DNA of 64,000 bases from Phialophora verrucosa (Eukaryota > Ascomycota > Eurotiomycetes > Chaetothyriales > Herpotrichiellaceae): positions 2,046,001 to 2,110,000 of the forward strand of contig MSED01000015.1 in the NCBI GenBank assembly GCA_002099365.1, given 5' to 3'. The notes beneath the pieces are model-generated. The model was not told where the DNA came from and searched no databases. It was given only the letters and a program-made list of their open reading frames with translations. How positions within the stretch are numbered: position 1 is the first letter of the stretch; the number at the start of each line of letters is the position of its first letter. A program made the position numbers and the translations under genes. Shown here piece after piece: positions 11,801-21,919 of this stretch.

Positions 11801-12187
11801 TCTCTTTGCTAACCAGCCACGCCAGCGAAATCGGCAAAATCAGCAGTATTTATCTTCCTAGGCCGCAGCTAAGAGGCTTGGTTGGTGTTAATATTAGACT
11901 CTTAGTCAGCACGATATCGATCCCGACGACACGGCGCCAGTGCCAGTGCATGGTCCGCCTGAAGTTCCCTGTTGGTACTTATCCGATGTTGCGACGTTGC
12001 GTTTCTCGGACGTCCTCCTATTGCAGTGCATACACGGTACGTTGGCGGTCATCTTCACCGTGTCTGTGTAAACCGCGCGTGCTTTTCTCGTCCTTGCGCC
12101 GAACCTTGATCGACACTCTCGCCTAGATATCACCTACCTGCCTCCAGCCGATCTCCTCCCGATAATCCTCCGCAACCTGAGTGCAGT

Positions 12188-12505
12188 ATGTCACGCAATA
12201 CCCGCATCAATCCCAATGTGAAACGCGCGAAGACCGAGGAATGGTTCCCCAAATCTCCCGACGGCGCATACACTGGCGAGAAAGTCCCGTTTCCAAGCCG
12301 CCGTCGCGGGCCATCCACCACCACCATCGTCTTACTGCTCCTACTTGTGCTTGCCGCTGGGGTGTTAGTATGGAAGCACGAGCAAGCAGTCGATCTCGCC
12401 GCGGAAAACTACCAGAAATATACGGGCCAGGATCTTAAAAAGACGGATTTGTATAAGGTGATAGAGAAGGCGCAGAACATCAAGTGGAAGAGGTCGGAGC
12501 TGTGA
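12188..12505 (+). CDS. Small single-pass membrane protein, hypothetical
   Basis: Single-exon frame of 105 aa with a clean ATG. Residues 1-45 are charged and Arg/Lys/Pro-rich (RNTRINPNVKRAK, PFPSRRRGP). One hydrophobic helix (IVLLLLLVLAAGVLVW) spans about residues 47-62. The tail is a charged amphipathic segment (LAAENYQKYTGQDLKK). This is the layout of a tail-exposed or N-in single-pass membrane protein of an internal or mitochondrial membrane. I do not recognise the family. Flanked by gene-poor DNA on both sides. Confidence 0.6.
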   Translation: MSRNTRINPNVKRAKTEEWFPKSPDGAYTGEKVPFPSRRRGPSTTTIVLLLLLVLAAGVLVWKHEQAVDLAAENYQKYTGQDLKKTDLYKVIEKAQNIKWKRSEL

Positions 12506-13663
12506 GAGGGGTGTACCCTGGAGCTATGAGGCAACTTCGAAAGGACCTGAAATTTTGTAAACCAGGGGCTGCGGAGTGAATTGCTGCAAAAGACTCATCG
12601 CGATTGTGGTTGTAGGGTGAATGCCGACCTGTCGGGGTTAGAGACGCACGAGGCAAGGTACGACTGAGCCAAACGTGCGCTGGTTCGGCTCTTAAGGATT
12701 TCCATCCTGCGTCGTACCGAATGTGGTACGAGTGAGCCCACAACGCGCCTTGTCGAAAATGAGGTGAGGGTTTCATTAGGTCAGGGATCGCCATCCATGC
12801 TAAACGACTGCAGAGTTCAGAGACACGGGGGCAGACACAGTCGATATAAATGCATATTTCCATCCCCTATCCTTTGTCCCACCTCGTGCTACGGACTTGC
12901 AGAGACGAGTTTCGCAGTCGTTCACGGTAATGACATATTCGCCTCGCTTGAAGCACTGGTATCCCCCAACTAATGCCGGGTATAATGCCTCCCGACCTGC
13001 GCATTTGCACTCGGCCGAACAGTGTCGAAAGATGTTGCAGATCAGTTGGACGCAGCTCTGCACGCCTGACTTCCACAGGAGGTGAAGAGCCACCGTCTGC
13101 CATCTGACGGTTGATACAGGGCGCGGATTTCGACGATGGCAGCATCGAGGTTCAAGCAACACTTGTGCGAGCCCTTTTCCATTTTTGATGCCGTTAACCA
13201 TGCCGAGACGCGTTCTCAGATCCGTGTCTTGTGCTACATCGATCCAGCGGTTCAACCTCCGCTGTGCGTCGCAAATTGTCGTTCGGCCAGCACCCGTGTC
13301 ATATCCGTCGAAAATTCGAGTTGCGCGGGTCCTCGCATGGATTCGTGCACCCTTCATTCATTAAAATCACAACACAGAGTCCTACCGCGATCAGAACGTG
13401 ACCGAGCTTGAGTGCATTTAAAGGTAGTGGGCAACGCTCTCCGCTGCTGCAAGTCGTGTTGGTCGTTCTTCCATTTCACCTCCAATAGCCAAGACGCGAA
13501 ACCTCTGTACAGTGCAGATTCTTCCGAGCCCGCAACAAGACGTCACACGCCGTACTTGTCCTTCGGTACGTGTGCTTTTCTTCTCCGTGTTGTTGATATC
13601 TTACTATTCCGTGTTTAGGGTACATCGCGACGCGACTCCTCTCCACCTGTCCTCGCATACATC
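12506..13663. other. Intergenic with one doubtful ORF
   Basis: Apart from the cysteine-rich minus-strand frame listed at 12800-13357, I see nothing in this 1.16 kb that I can support. The part immediately before 13664 must hold the promoter of the secreted protein gene. Confidence 0.4.
12800..13357 (-). CDS. Doubtful cysteine-rich ORF
   Basis: An uninterrupted ATG-started frame of 185 aa on the minus strand with 11 cysteines, eight of them in the second half (SCVQLICNIFRHC, ECKC, YQCFKRGEY, NDCETRLC). There is no signal peptide at the ATG and no recognisable domain. It faces away from the secreted protein gene 306 bp to the right. It could be a real lineage-specific gene, an exon of one, or a chance frame. 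Frame length alone is weak support. Confidence 0.25.
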   Translation of the reverse strand: MKGARIHARTRATRIFDGYDTGAGRTTICDAQRRLNRWIDVAQDTDLRTRLGMVNGIKNGKGLAQVLLEPRCCHRRNPRPVSTVRWQTVALHLLWKSGVQSCVQLICNIFRHCSAECKCAGREALYPALVGGYQCFKRGEYVITVNDCETRLCKSVARGGTKDRGWKYAFISTVSAPVSLNSAVV

Positions 13664-14056
13664 ATGAAGATATCGACCCTCTGCGCGGCCCTGTGTGCCG
13701 CCATCTTCAGCAACACCGCCGATGCAACCATAGTCGCCAGACTGGGCTTCATCCCCGGCCGCCCGGCGCCCAACTGCTCCCAGAAGGACGTGACGCTCTA
13801 CATCGACGTGGACACGGGAATGGTGAACCAAACAACCGATATCCTACCGCTGAGTGGCCCATTCAGCACAGTCGCGCTCGAGTATCTTATCCCGGGGTGC
13901 GAACTGCTCTTGTGCAGTGATGGGTCGTCCTGCGATTCAGACTCTGCGGTGCATGTGCATGATCTTGTTTGTTCCGTGACGTACAGTGACCAGGTGTTTT
14001 GGGCGAGGTATGCTGTTCTCTGTGACGGTACTGAGCCAATGGGGTTGGAGGAGTGA
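13664..14056 (+). CDS. Small secreted cysteine-containing protein
   Basis: Single-exon gene of 130 aa. The first ~20 residues (MKISTLCAALCAAIFSNTAD) form a clear signal peptide, ending near NTADA. The mature chain of about 110 residues carries six cysteines (PNCSQ, GCELLLCSDGSSC, LVCSV, VLCDG), enough for three disulfides, and one N-glycosylation sequon (NQT) plus NCS. The mature protein is short and acidic and has no known domain. This is the profile of a fungal apoplastic or effector-like protein, which is inference only. The start has a purine at -3 (atcATGA). Confidence 0.65.
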   Translation: MKISTLCAALCAAIFSNTADATIVARLGFIPGRPAPNCSQKDVTLYIDVDTGMVNQTTDILPLSGPFSTVALEYLIPGCELLLCSDGSSCDSDSAVHVHDLVCSVTYSDQVFWARYAVLCDGTEPMGLEE

Positions 14057-14952
14057 TGAAGAAGGGGGAATAATGGTCTTTGACAAGGCGGAGACTCCAT
14101 GTCGCCTTAGAACTATGGAACTGAGAGCTGAGGATCGTTCAAGGAGGCGGTCGAAGCGTGGGTCACGTTGCAGCGTATCAATGGTTGGAAAAGTAAAGAC
14201 CAATAAGATAGAACCCAACGAGGAGTGAATGCAGGTCGAGACAGTGAGGAAACCACCCTGGAAACCACCTTGGGAAGAACCAAACCATCTATCTCTTGGG
14301 CGTCAAGTAGGCTTTCTCATTCGCCATGCACACAGCCTTCGCTGCATCGGCGGGCAGGAAAGGTAAGTGGGTCGCGCCGTCCAGCGGGTGTCAACCATGC
14401 GAGACGCCGGTTAATGCATGCCTTGACACGTGCGTACGAGTACCTCGTAATGGAATGGGCAGGAATGGGGAATGGGCAGGATTGGAGAATCGGGCGGAAG
14501 ATATGTAGCATTGCAAGGCAGCAACTGTCACAGTAGCGCGGATCTTGGCGGGGCACGGCGGTGATGTGCGGAACGCCTGGTGGGCAGGGTAGACGCTATA
14601 GACTGCCAACCAGCGTGGGTCTGGTGGTGCTCCTAGACTTGAAGCTTTGCCCATCACCCAGTCGGGATTTTGGATCATATGCAGGCGATCGGATTGTTCA
14701 TGCTCACCACCATGTTTGCAAGTTTATGAGCTAGCGAAGAGGTGGGCTAGTTATGATGGCGGCGGAAGACCCGAACTTTTTCTCTTCAAAAAGCAGAATC
14801 TTCCCTGGAGATGCCTCCACCTAACTATACTCTGTGCAACTCGTCCCAGCCGTGAGCTGGCCAGCGCTCGATTGAAAGAGAATACACCGTTTCCATATCT
14901 CCTGCTAGCTCCTCGAGCAATCCTTGGGGGAGCGCCGCCCAGTTGACAGCAA
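14057..14952. other. Intergenic
   Basis: About 0.9 kb between the secreted protein gene and the first of the twin membrane-protein genes. A near-perfect short tandem (AATGGGCAGG twice, about 14455-14481) lies in it. No gene or RNA seen. Confidence 0.45.
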
Positions 14953-15557
14953 ATGGCAGCCTCGCCCCCCAAACCCGACGCGGCGTATTTTCCAGGCTTC
15001 CCCAACAGCAAGGACCTTGAACGAGGCTGCAACCACGGCGACGGCCGGGGCCCCGTGAGTGCTCACTGCTGAGAGTCTGCTTCCACACCCTGCTCCGGCT
15101 TCCATGCCCGTGACTGAGATGCATCCTAACGTCCTGTAGCCTCGCCGGCAAGAGAAGCCCCACCGGCAACTGCGCGGGCTCCCCCCTCCGACCAGCTGCA
15201 CGACACTCGAGACGTGGCTCATCCGCGTCACGGCACTGGTCCTCCTCATCCTCCCCATCTGGATGTTCAGCCCTCCGTCGATAGCCAAGCAGGACCTTCT
15301 CTTGACATCAGTCCTCGTGGGCTGTTTCATGAGTCTCAGCCTGTACGCGCGCCCTGACGACGTCCACATCCTGGCTGGTGCCACAGCGTATGTCACCCTC
15401 TCGCCTTCCTTCTCCCGCTTCGCGCCAGAGACAGCCCACGTACCTACATACCTGGCCGGTCGCACTGCACATCATGCCTAACGGCGCGCTGATAACGCAT
15501 GACAGGTATGCCGCCGTGCTTATGGCCTTCGTGCAACTACGCCAACCCGGAGGATAA
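14953..15557 (+). CDS. Short two-helix membrane protein, DUF6594 C-terminus-like (copy 1)
   Basis: Three exons: 14953-15054, 15140-15387, 15506-15557, giving 133 aa. Introns are 85 and 118 bp with GTGAGT/TAG and GTATGT/CAG ends. The N-terminal 60 residues are polar and proline-rich. Then comes ETWLIRVTALVLLILPIWMF (helix 1), a short polar loop, LLLTSVLVGCFMSLSLY (helix 2), and a third short hydrophobic segment reading ATAYAAVLMAFVQLRQP. That order of helices and the YAAVLMxFxQ ending resemble the C-terminal membrane part of fungal DUF6594 proteins, without the soluble N-terminal region, so this may be a mini-member. It has a paralogue 1.6 kb downstream with the same exon 2 and exon 3 lengths. 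Function unknown. Confidence 0.68.
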
Positions 15558-17141
15558 TAAGACCTCTCACGCACGGACGGACGTAGGGTCGCTTGTGAGC
15601 CGCCTGGCATTGTGGGCGGGTGATCTGTGAATTGCGGATCCGCGATAGGTGGCGAGTTCGCAGGCAAAGCTCGGTGCTCTGTGGCAGCTCAAGCATACAA
15701 ATAGGCGCGATGTTCGCCGAGCTGACGAAGCGACATGCTGCTAGTGCAGTGAGTAGTCATCTAGATTCCAGGGCCCGCTTTGGAGAGTCATGCACTGTAC
15801 ACAGTACAAGTACTGTGGTACTAGTAAGCCGGTGACTGCTTTGGGCGAACTGCTTTGGGCGATTCAGTCGAGTACCTGGCAGATACTCGCTTGAGGGGTC
15901 GAAAGGTCCCGATAGGCGAACCGTGGATCTCCCACTAAACTAGCACTACCCTACCGGGGCAGTCCCGCAAATTAGAACAGACGACACGGGCGGCAGTAAC
16001 CGGATCGTCCGATCCCGAAGACCCTCCAATTGACGATTGGTAGAAGTCGCTGCGTGAGATCCGCGCTAGCATCTTCACGCTCTCAGAGAACCACAAGTAT
16101 ACTCGCACGAGTATACTCGGTACTGCGTCCCTCATTATCACATAATATGCATCCTATGGTCTCGCCGGGTAAGACTGAAGCTGCCAACAGTCATAGTCAA
16201 GGGTTGCACATAGAGTACGACTATCCTACTGGACCGGTGAACGGGACATGCTACTTGTTACTGTAGGAATGGTAAAAGTCCCCACTGCAGCCTGGCCAGG
16301 CGATCTGAGGTTCTACAAGGCTGAAGCCCCTTCGTGGGCGGTTCACGCGCCATGTCGTTGAATAATCAAGTACAAGTACGAATACGCTTTCCCCTCCGCT
16401 ATGGCAGTCCCTTCTGCTTCTAATAGAGAGCAAGCAGGACGTTCTAGACGGACGGAACGAGAGTTTCCGTCATTCATTCGATTCATACTCTCTTATCCCA
16501 ATGAGAGTACGCTCGTTCCACATCTCTCTTCGACTCTTACCTGTAAGGTCTAGGGGTTTTCGTTGAGCGGCTTAACCAACGCTCGCTCACCGTGACGCAC
16601 AAGACTCTGAATTTTGAGTCTCACAACACGTCTCCGGCTCTGGCTGCAGGGATTCTTGGCAATGGATTCATCTTAAGCCTTTACAGACAATTGCCAAGGG
16701 GATCGGCGACAGGCGGTAGAGTCCATAAGATGGTGACCTTTTTGCACCGCCTCCAAGTTTCTTCCGCTCCGACGCCCCGTAATGTCGAGGACCAATCACA
16801 ACGAGTGCCATCCATGGCGAGCTCTGCCCGGCCAGAGCCTGGTTCCCTATTAGTGCCTACCTAGTCGGGGCCCACCATCAAACGGCGCCCCTCACAGTTC
16901 TCGGGCGTTCGGGGAGGCAACATTTGCGCAACAGACGCAGACTCGGCCATTTTTATCGGAATAGGTAATTTCAAAACTCTAAATCACTCCAGAGTTTCAT
17001 GCTGTGGCTAACACTGCTTAACTCAAGCACAAGTACGCAACTTGTGGTGTACTCAAGTTCTCGACTGTATTCCTGATTGAGGTCGCAGGCATTATTGCTC
17101 GACTAGCAACACCACTCATCTCAGCCAACCCAACTGCATAG
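15558..17141. other. Intergenic between the twin genes
   Basis: 1.58 kb with no gene that I can support. It contains a tandem duplication of a 14-mer (ACTGCTTTGGGCGA, at about 15836-15863), a perfect 10-bp-arm palindrome at 16096-16117, and several short GTACTCGTAC-type palindromic words. It is either spacer from the duplication or eroded DNA. Confidence 0.45.
16096..16117. repeat. Perfect inverted repeat, 10-bp arms
   Basis: AGTATACTCG, two spacer bases (CA), then its exact reverse complement. It lies between the twin membrane-protein genes. It could be a binding site for a dimeric protein or chance in a GTATAC-rich stretch. Confidence 0.7.
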
Positions 17142-17624
17142 ATGGAAGCAGCCGCAGAACAGCCCACCGCGGTGTATCTCTCGAACAATCAACGACGAAC
17201 GGACCTTGAAGCGAGAGGTAATCCGGCTGTGAGTATAATTCTCATTCCAATTTCAAGTGGCTAACGGATTCAGCCTGCGATCTCACTAAACAGACGTTTC
17301 CATCATCACCCTGACCCACCTGTCGTCGGTCAGCCAGAGCTCGGAAAGTGGCTGATCCGATTCATGATATTGGTTCTTCTGATTCTGCCTGTCTGGATCT
17401 TGAGTCCGCCGCGAACGAACAGGAGCGAGATGGTCGCTGTTTCGGTCCTCATCGCCGGCTTCACCTCTCTCCTTCTTCAACTTGGTAGTGTTGATGTGAA
17501 TATTTTCGCCGCAGTTGCAGCGTGAGTTTCCAGATACCCTCCAACATCCCAGCAGACTGAGATAGGACACAGATATGCCGCGGTTCTCATGGTATTTTTG
17601 CAGCTAGCTCAGCCTGACGGATAA
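17142..17624 (+). CDS. Short two-helix membrane protein, DUF6594 C-terminus-like (copy 2)
   Basis: Three exons: 17142-17228, 17274-17521, 17573-17624, giving 128 aa; introns 45 and 51 bp. Exon 2 is 248 nt and exon 3 is 52 nt, exactly as in copy 1, with the same intron phases. Matching blocks are KWLIRFMILVLLILPVWIL, then MVAVSVLIAGFTSLLLQL, then AYAAVLMVFLQLAQPDG at the C-terminus. Exon 1 (29 versus 34 codons) and the loop have diverged, so this is an old duplication. Predicted integral membrane protein with a cytosolic or luminal polar N-terminus. The family link to DUF6594 is by pattern memory and is tentative. Neither copy is visible as one open frame because of the introns. Confidence 0.68.
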
Positions 17625-17954
17625 TGCTGTGGATGCCGTCCAGCGCTACGGACTGTTCGTAAACCTCTGTGAAGTTGCTGGAAGCCCGACAGGGTTCGTA
17701 CTTGCGAACTGGGCGTTCACGGGAGGGTGACTGAGCATGGGATGGACAAGGGGACCATTCGTCCGACAAGAAAGGGGAGGGAATACGGGCCATTCTACTT
17801 CTGCGCAGATAGCAACTAGGAATACCCAGAAGAAACCAGCGAATGATAAGACACTGGGTAGTGGCGGGCAACACCTGATGAGAAAATCTGTCAGTGTAGA
17901 CAATATTTTCTCAAGGTGCGAATTGAGGGGATACAGTAGAAGTGCATGACTTTC
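17625..17954. other. Convergent 3' region
   Basis: 330 bp between the stop of twin copy 2 (plus) and the stop of the SUN-domain gene (minus). Nothing further seen. Confidence 0.55.
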
Positions 17955-20735
17955 TCAGGAGTCCGGCAAATGCCACTTCAAATGCTTAGGCGGCGGCGTG
18001 GCGTTCTCAATGATCAGAATTGGAGCTTTCACCCCCATGACGTTTGTTGGAGTGCCGTTCACAACCGAGTCAATCGAATCGTCTCGGATATCTGCATCGA
18101 AATCTAAAGAGGAGGGGGAGTCGGCCCCAGCCAAAACCGGAGGACTCGTGCTCGGTCGCTCGATGAGACTCGGGTCGAACTGGGGATCGCCGAGAGTATT
18201 GTTGTCCTCCTGCACCTCACCTTCTGAGGATGGGTCCCCATAGCTCACAGGTGTGGACGGAGTATACAAGTCAACCGGACTAGTGGCACTTTCAATCGAG
18301 TCGTCTGACGGTAACCGACGATGACTCTTCAGAATCCCTAGTCGCCTCCGTACGGCGCCTGTGGAATTAGAGCGCGACACCGGGGAACCCTGGGTGGGAG
18401 TGTCCGGGCTTGCAACATTCAAAAAGCGAGTGCTCGGAGACCTTGACAGAACACTCTGTACTAAGGGCAGTTCAAGGTAGCTGTTCAGGTTGCCCTTTGA
18501 AAACAGTACAAGGCCCAGGCACACCACGATGAGAATCAACTGCAGGAAGGAAACTCTCTTCTGGAAGATGATCTCGTCCGCAAGCACTCCAAGCCGGGCA
18601 TTGATGGCAAGATTTTCCTGCTGATAGCGTTCTCGTTGCATTTCCAGCTCAATGACCGTGGACTGCCATAATTGATCATATTGTTGCCGGAACTCTCTGA
18701 GTTCGTTCAGGACGGTCATATTCAGATATTCCAAGAACGACGTTGTCTTTGCCAGCTGCCGCTGCTCGACTTTCTGAAAAGCGTCTCGAAGAGCACGAGA
18801 CTGGTCTTCTATGTACTGAAGGGACAGCGAAGAATTGGCCTCCAGCATTTGCAAACGTTTCTGAACCGATTTGAAAAATGATTCTTGCATTGTAGGTGCA
18901 GGTTGAGTGGTTTGTGTAGAGGACGCCGGAGTCCTTGTGTTGTTGGTAGAGGTTCCTGATGGCGAGGCGTTGTTGAATTTGGAATCAATTGCAATATCGG
19001 ATTTCGGTGTCATGGCTGTTGTGTTCGACGCACCTGCTGTGACTTTGTTGATAGACGGTTCTGTAACGGTCGCGTTTGCCGACTTTATAGCGTCGGTGAT
19101 TTTGATGCCATCATTGGACGAGTTAGTTGCTGCATTGTTGGAAGTTTGGATGGTGTCTCGTGTCTTGAGATCATTAGAAGTACTCGGGCCGTGTTCAGAA
19201 ACACCGCAAGTGTCAAGTGCACTGCTCTTCAGCTTTGACCCAGGAAACAGCGGAGCGACTTGAGGGCAAGTGGACATGGCGACTTCCAGAGTCTCGACGG
19301 ACGAGAATTGAGTGGTGATAGCAGGCGCTGCTCGAGGTGAGAATGTTTCAAGAACAGCGAGAGCGTTGACTTCAACGGTTTGACTAATAGTCTCGGTACC
19401 GTCCGCTTGCGATAACAGCTGCTCGGCGACGGCTTCTGGGACAAGTCCATCTTCTGCAGAGGTGTCGACACTCTCTTCGTCTGCCTTATCATCATCCTCC
19501 AATTGCATTGCCTCCAGGTCGCGCTTGTAGTCCTCGAGCATGGTGGTCCCATGTACTCTAAGGAGGCTGAGAGGGCAGTAGAACTCATTCCCGTAGTGTG
19601 TGAGAAATTCAATACGCAAGTAGCGTGCCCAAATGACAGGGTTCTCGATCAAGAATGCTTGGACCTCTCGTGAATTGCGAGCTTCGAATGTGCCCAGTGT
19701 CTTCCATTTCTCGGTCTTGACGGGATACTTGTCTGATACACTGACACGGAAGGTTTGGAAGGTTGAGCTGAAGAATTCAAAGTTCGCCAGGACGACAGTA
19801 TCAATTGAGATGTCATTGCACAATTCCAGAATCAGGAACTTATTCTGGGCTGAGCACTCATTGAGCATGTAGGTGTCTTTGTTCTCTCCCAGCACGGCAG
19901 ACGGGCTCCTTGCCTCGGGATTCCACTTCAGGACGCTTGCCGCACAGTCGAAAGAGGCGTAGTTGAACCGTTCCTTGCAAGTTGTCCCAGCATCTTTGCT
20001 CCTTACGCCAGCTTTTGGGAGACGCCCGGGCTCAATATCGACAGAGCTATCCTGTACGCCTGGGCTGGGACGCGACTGGCTTTGACTTGGTGGTTCTAGG
20101 CCCTCCGAGACGAAGCTGGAAAAGTCCAAGTCGATTTCCGCATCGTCGCCAAGTGAATCAAGGGAGTCCCTTAGTCCAGCTGGTCGTGTTCTGGGTTCTC
20201 GACTTTCAACTCCGGGACCCTTTCCTATATGTTCAGACTGGCCGGCCTTTCTCAAATTTTCTCGCTTCCAATCCTCGAAGGACATGAATTTGTCATCGTC
20301 CAGGGGAGAATCCTCCTCCGTCTCACTCAGCATCGTAGATGACTGAACATTGGGCGATGCGAGTTGCAACGAACTCCGACTCGGCTCTTGTGTTAGGGGC
20401 GGAGGCGAAGCAGGCTGATGGGAAGCTGTCAAGGCAGCATCGGCAGCTGAACTCGTGGGTGAGGAGATCGTGCTGGAACTCTCGGCCTCGAGAAGAACCG
20501 TAGAATTGAGGTCTAGATTCGAGGAGCCGGCAAACTCGGTCGCTGTCGAGGTGATATTCGCCTTGCGCGAGGAAGCAAGACATTGTTGAGGAAGGCTGTG
20601 AGTAATGTAATTGACGGTGCGGAAAGGACACGTAGATGGTGTTATCGAGGCTGGCGGCCCACTGGATGTGGCGGCGTAGACGGGGCCATGGTGAATGAAG
20701 GATAAGATGAACAGAGCCAAGGGTAAAAACCGCAT
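17955..20735 (-). CDS. SLP1: SLP1-like SUN-domain protein of the ER/nuclear envelope
   Basis: Intronless gene of 926 aa. N-terminal signal peptide (MRFLPLALFILSFIHHGPVYA). A SUN-like domain lies at about residues 257-395, beginning FNYASFDCAASVLKWNPEA and ending FYCPLSLLRVHGTTMLEDY, with the cysteines expected of the SLP1/OPT (osteopotentia) branch. A long Ser/Thr-rich disordered linker follows to about residue 620. Next come a predicted coiled-coil (RLQMLEANSSLSLQYIEDQ ... LEMQRERYQQENLAINARL) and one transmembrane helix near 728-748 (LQLILIVVCLGLVLF). The C-terminal tail is serine-rich and cytosolic. Yeast Slp1 works with Emp65 in the ER to protect folding proteins. The linker is longer than in yeast, as is common in filamentous fungi. 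Family identity is firm; the exact role is by homology. Confidence 0.9.
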   Translation of the reverse strand: MRFLPLALFILSFIHHGPVYAATSSGPPASITPSTCPFRTVNYITHSLPQQCLASSRKANITSTATEFAGSSNLDLNSTVLLEAESSSTISSPTSSAADAALTASHQPASPPPLTQEPSRSSLQLASPNVQSSTMLSETEEDSPLDDDKFMSFEDWKRENLRKAGQSEHIGKGPGVESREPRTRPAGLRDSLDSLGDDAEIDLDFSSFVSEGLEPPSQSQSRPSPGVQDSSVDIEPGRLPKAGVRSKDAGTTCKERFNYASFDCAASVLKWNPEARSPSAVLGENKDTYMLNECSAQNKFLILELCNDISIDTVVLANFEFFSSTFQTFRVSVSDKYPVKTEKWKTLGTFEARNSREVQAFLIENPVIWARYLRIEFLTHYGNEFYCPLSLLRVHGTTMLEDYKRDLEAMQLEDDDKADEESVDTSAEDGLVPEAVAEQLLSQADGTETISQTVEVNALAVLETFSPRAAPAITTQFSSVETLEVAMSTCPQVAPLFPGSKLKSSALDTCGVSEHGPSTSNDLKTRDTIQTSNNAATNSSNDGIKITDAIKSANATVTEPSINKVTAGASNTTAMTPKSDIAIDSKFNNASPSGTSTNNTRTPASSTQTTQPAPTMQESFFKSVQKRLQMLEANSSLSLQYIEDQSRALRDAFQKVEQRQLAKTTSFLEYLNMTVLNELREFRQQYDQLWQSTVIELEMQRERYQQENLAINARLGVLADEIIFQKRVSFLQLILIVVCLGLVLFSKGNLNSYLELPLVQSVLSRSPSTRFLNVASPDTPTQGSPVSRSNSTGAVRRRLGILKSHRRLPSDDSIESATSPVDLYTPSTPVSYGDPSSEGEVQEDNNTLGDPQFDPSLIERPSTSPPVLAGADSPSSLDFDADIRDDSIDSVVNGTPTNVMGVKAPILIIENATPPPKHLKWHLPDS

Positions 20736-21919
20736 GGTCGACTCTTATGCTGAAGCGGTTGTTGGTGAGACATTGGTGCTCGGAGGGCCCAAGTGTCAGC
20801 TCTCGGCCGTTGCACCAGTCCAAGTAAAGGGGATTTCTATTACCCGCTGTATTGTGTATCTAGTCACCAAGGGAAGTCGAGGGTGCGAGTTGGAATTCCC
20901 AAGAGCGCGCCTTGGACTGGGAAGGTTGTCCGAAGGTCTCCGATTGGCCAAGATCATCCACCTGACATCTTCGGCCATGTCTAGTTTACAGAAGTCTTCA
21001 CCACAGTCACCTGCGTCCCAGTCCTCTGAATTCATCATGTCCTCCTAATCGAGTCACCATTTATGGTTCGCATGTCACGCGTCACTCCTCGTACATGCTC
21101 GCCTGCTAGCAGACTCGTGGTCCTAGAGCGAAGATCAAATCGACTTTCTGGAGTCTGAGAGCATAGGAGTGAATTAAAGCCTCCAATCCGCAACCACGAT
21201 CAGATCCTCTTTTGCCTACAACAACTGGGGCTATGAATTTGCGGGACGTATTTGCCAGCGAGACGGTGGAGTGTCACGGAGTTTAATGTCAGAACACAAG
21301 CTTTTCGACCCTTTATGCCTGAAGCGGTATCATGGGGGTCCGTTGGCGGTGTTAGGCTCTCGCAGTTCCGGGCAGGGTTGTGGGGGACGGGCCCCGGTGA
21401 AGCTCATCTTCACTGGTACAGTAGATGGACAAATAGGCAAGTGAGCATATAGTCCGAGGCTGTTTGTTCTTGAAATCAGGTTGGGGAGCATCGTACTATA
21501 TCTTTGATAATATGCATCACAGATCCCTGCCGGATTGCTTTGCTTCGCTCGGGGTAAGCAGTCTGCCGCCTCGACTGGTCTGAGAGGAGCCAGGACGATC
21601 TCAAAGATCCCTTGAGCTCCTTCTATGTCGAACCACCTACCATGAACCCGGACCTCGGACCTCGGAAGATTCAAGAAAGCGTGCTAGAGCGGTGCATTAA
21701 CGTGGTTCCTCAACCCTGCGACACTTACTAGGTCGGTTACCGCCGTTTGGGATCAGACGAGGACTGCGTGCGTACTACATGGCTATGTACATACACGAAC
21801 GATGCCATAATGCCATTCATCTCACCCCGTACTTCCCTTGCTCTTACGCCGTTTAGAGCCTTGCCCGTGTCTTGATCTCCTGATTTCAACCTAGATCAAG
21901 CGCTTGACTCAGTATCAAC
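20736..21919. other. Intergenic
   Basis: 1.18 kb upstream of the SUN gene and downstream of the P450. No gene or RNA that I can support; the short frames on both strands look random. Confidence 0.5.

Larger units (their letters stand above)
9545..12187. other. Gene-poor accessory stretch
   Basis: 2.6 kb between the hydrolase start and the small membrane protein at 12188. It contains a cryptic minus-strand coding stretch (10656-11443) and one small candidate secreted protein (11513-11800), both listed separately. Elsewhere I see no gene. A short inverted repeat (GGTAG ... CTACC) lies at about 10274-10293. Two T-loop-like sequences occur at 9740-9855 but do not fold as tRNAs. Confidence 0.45.
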
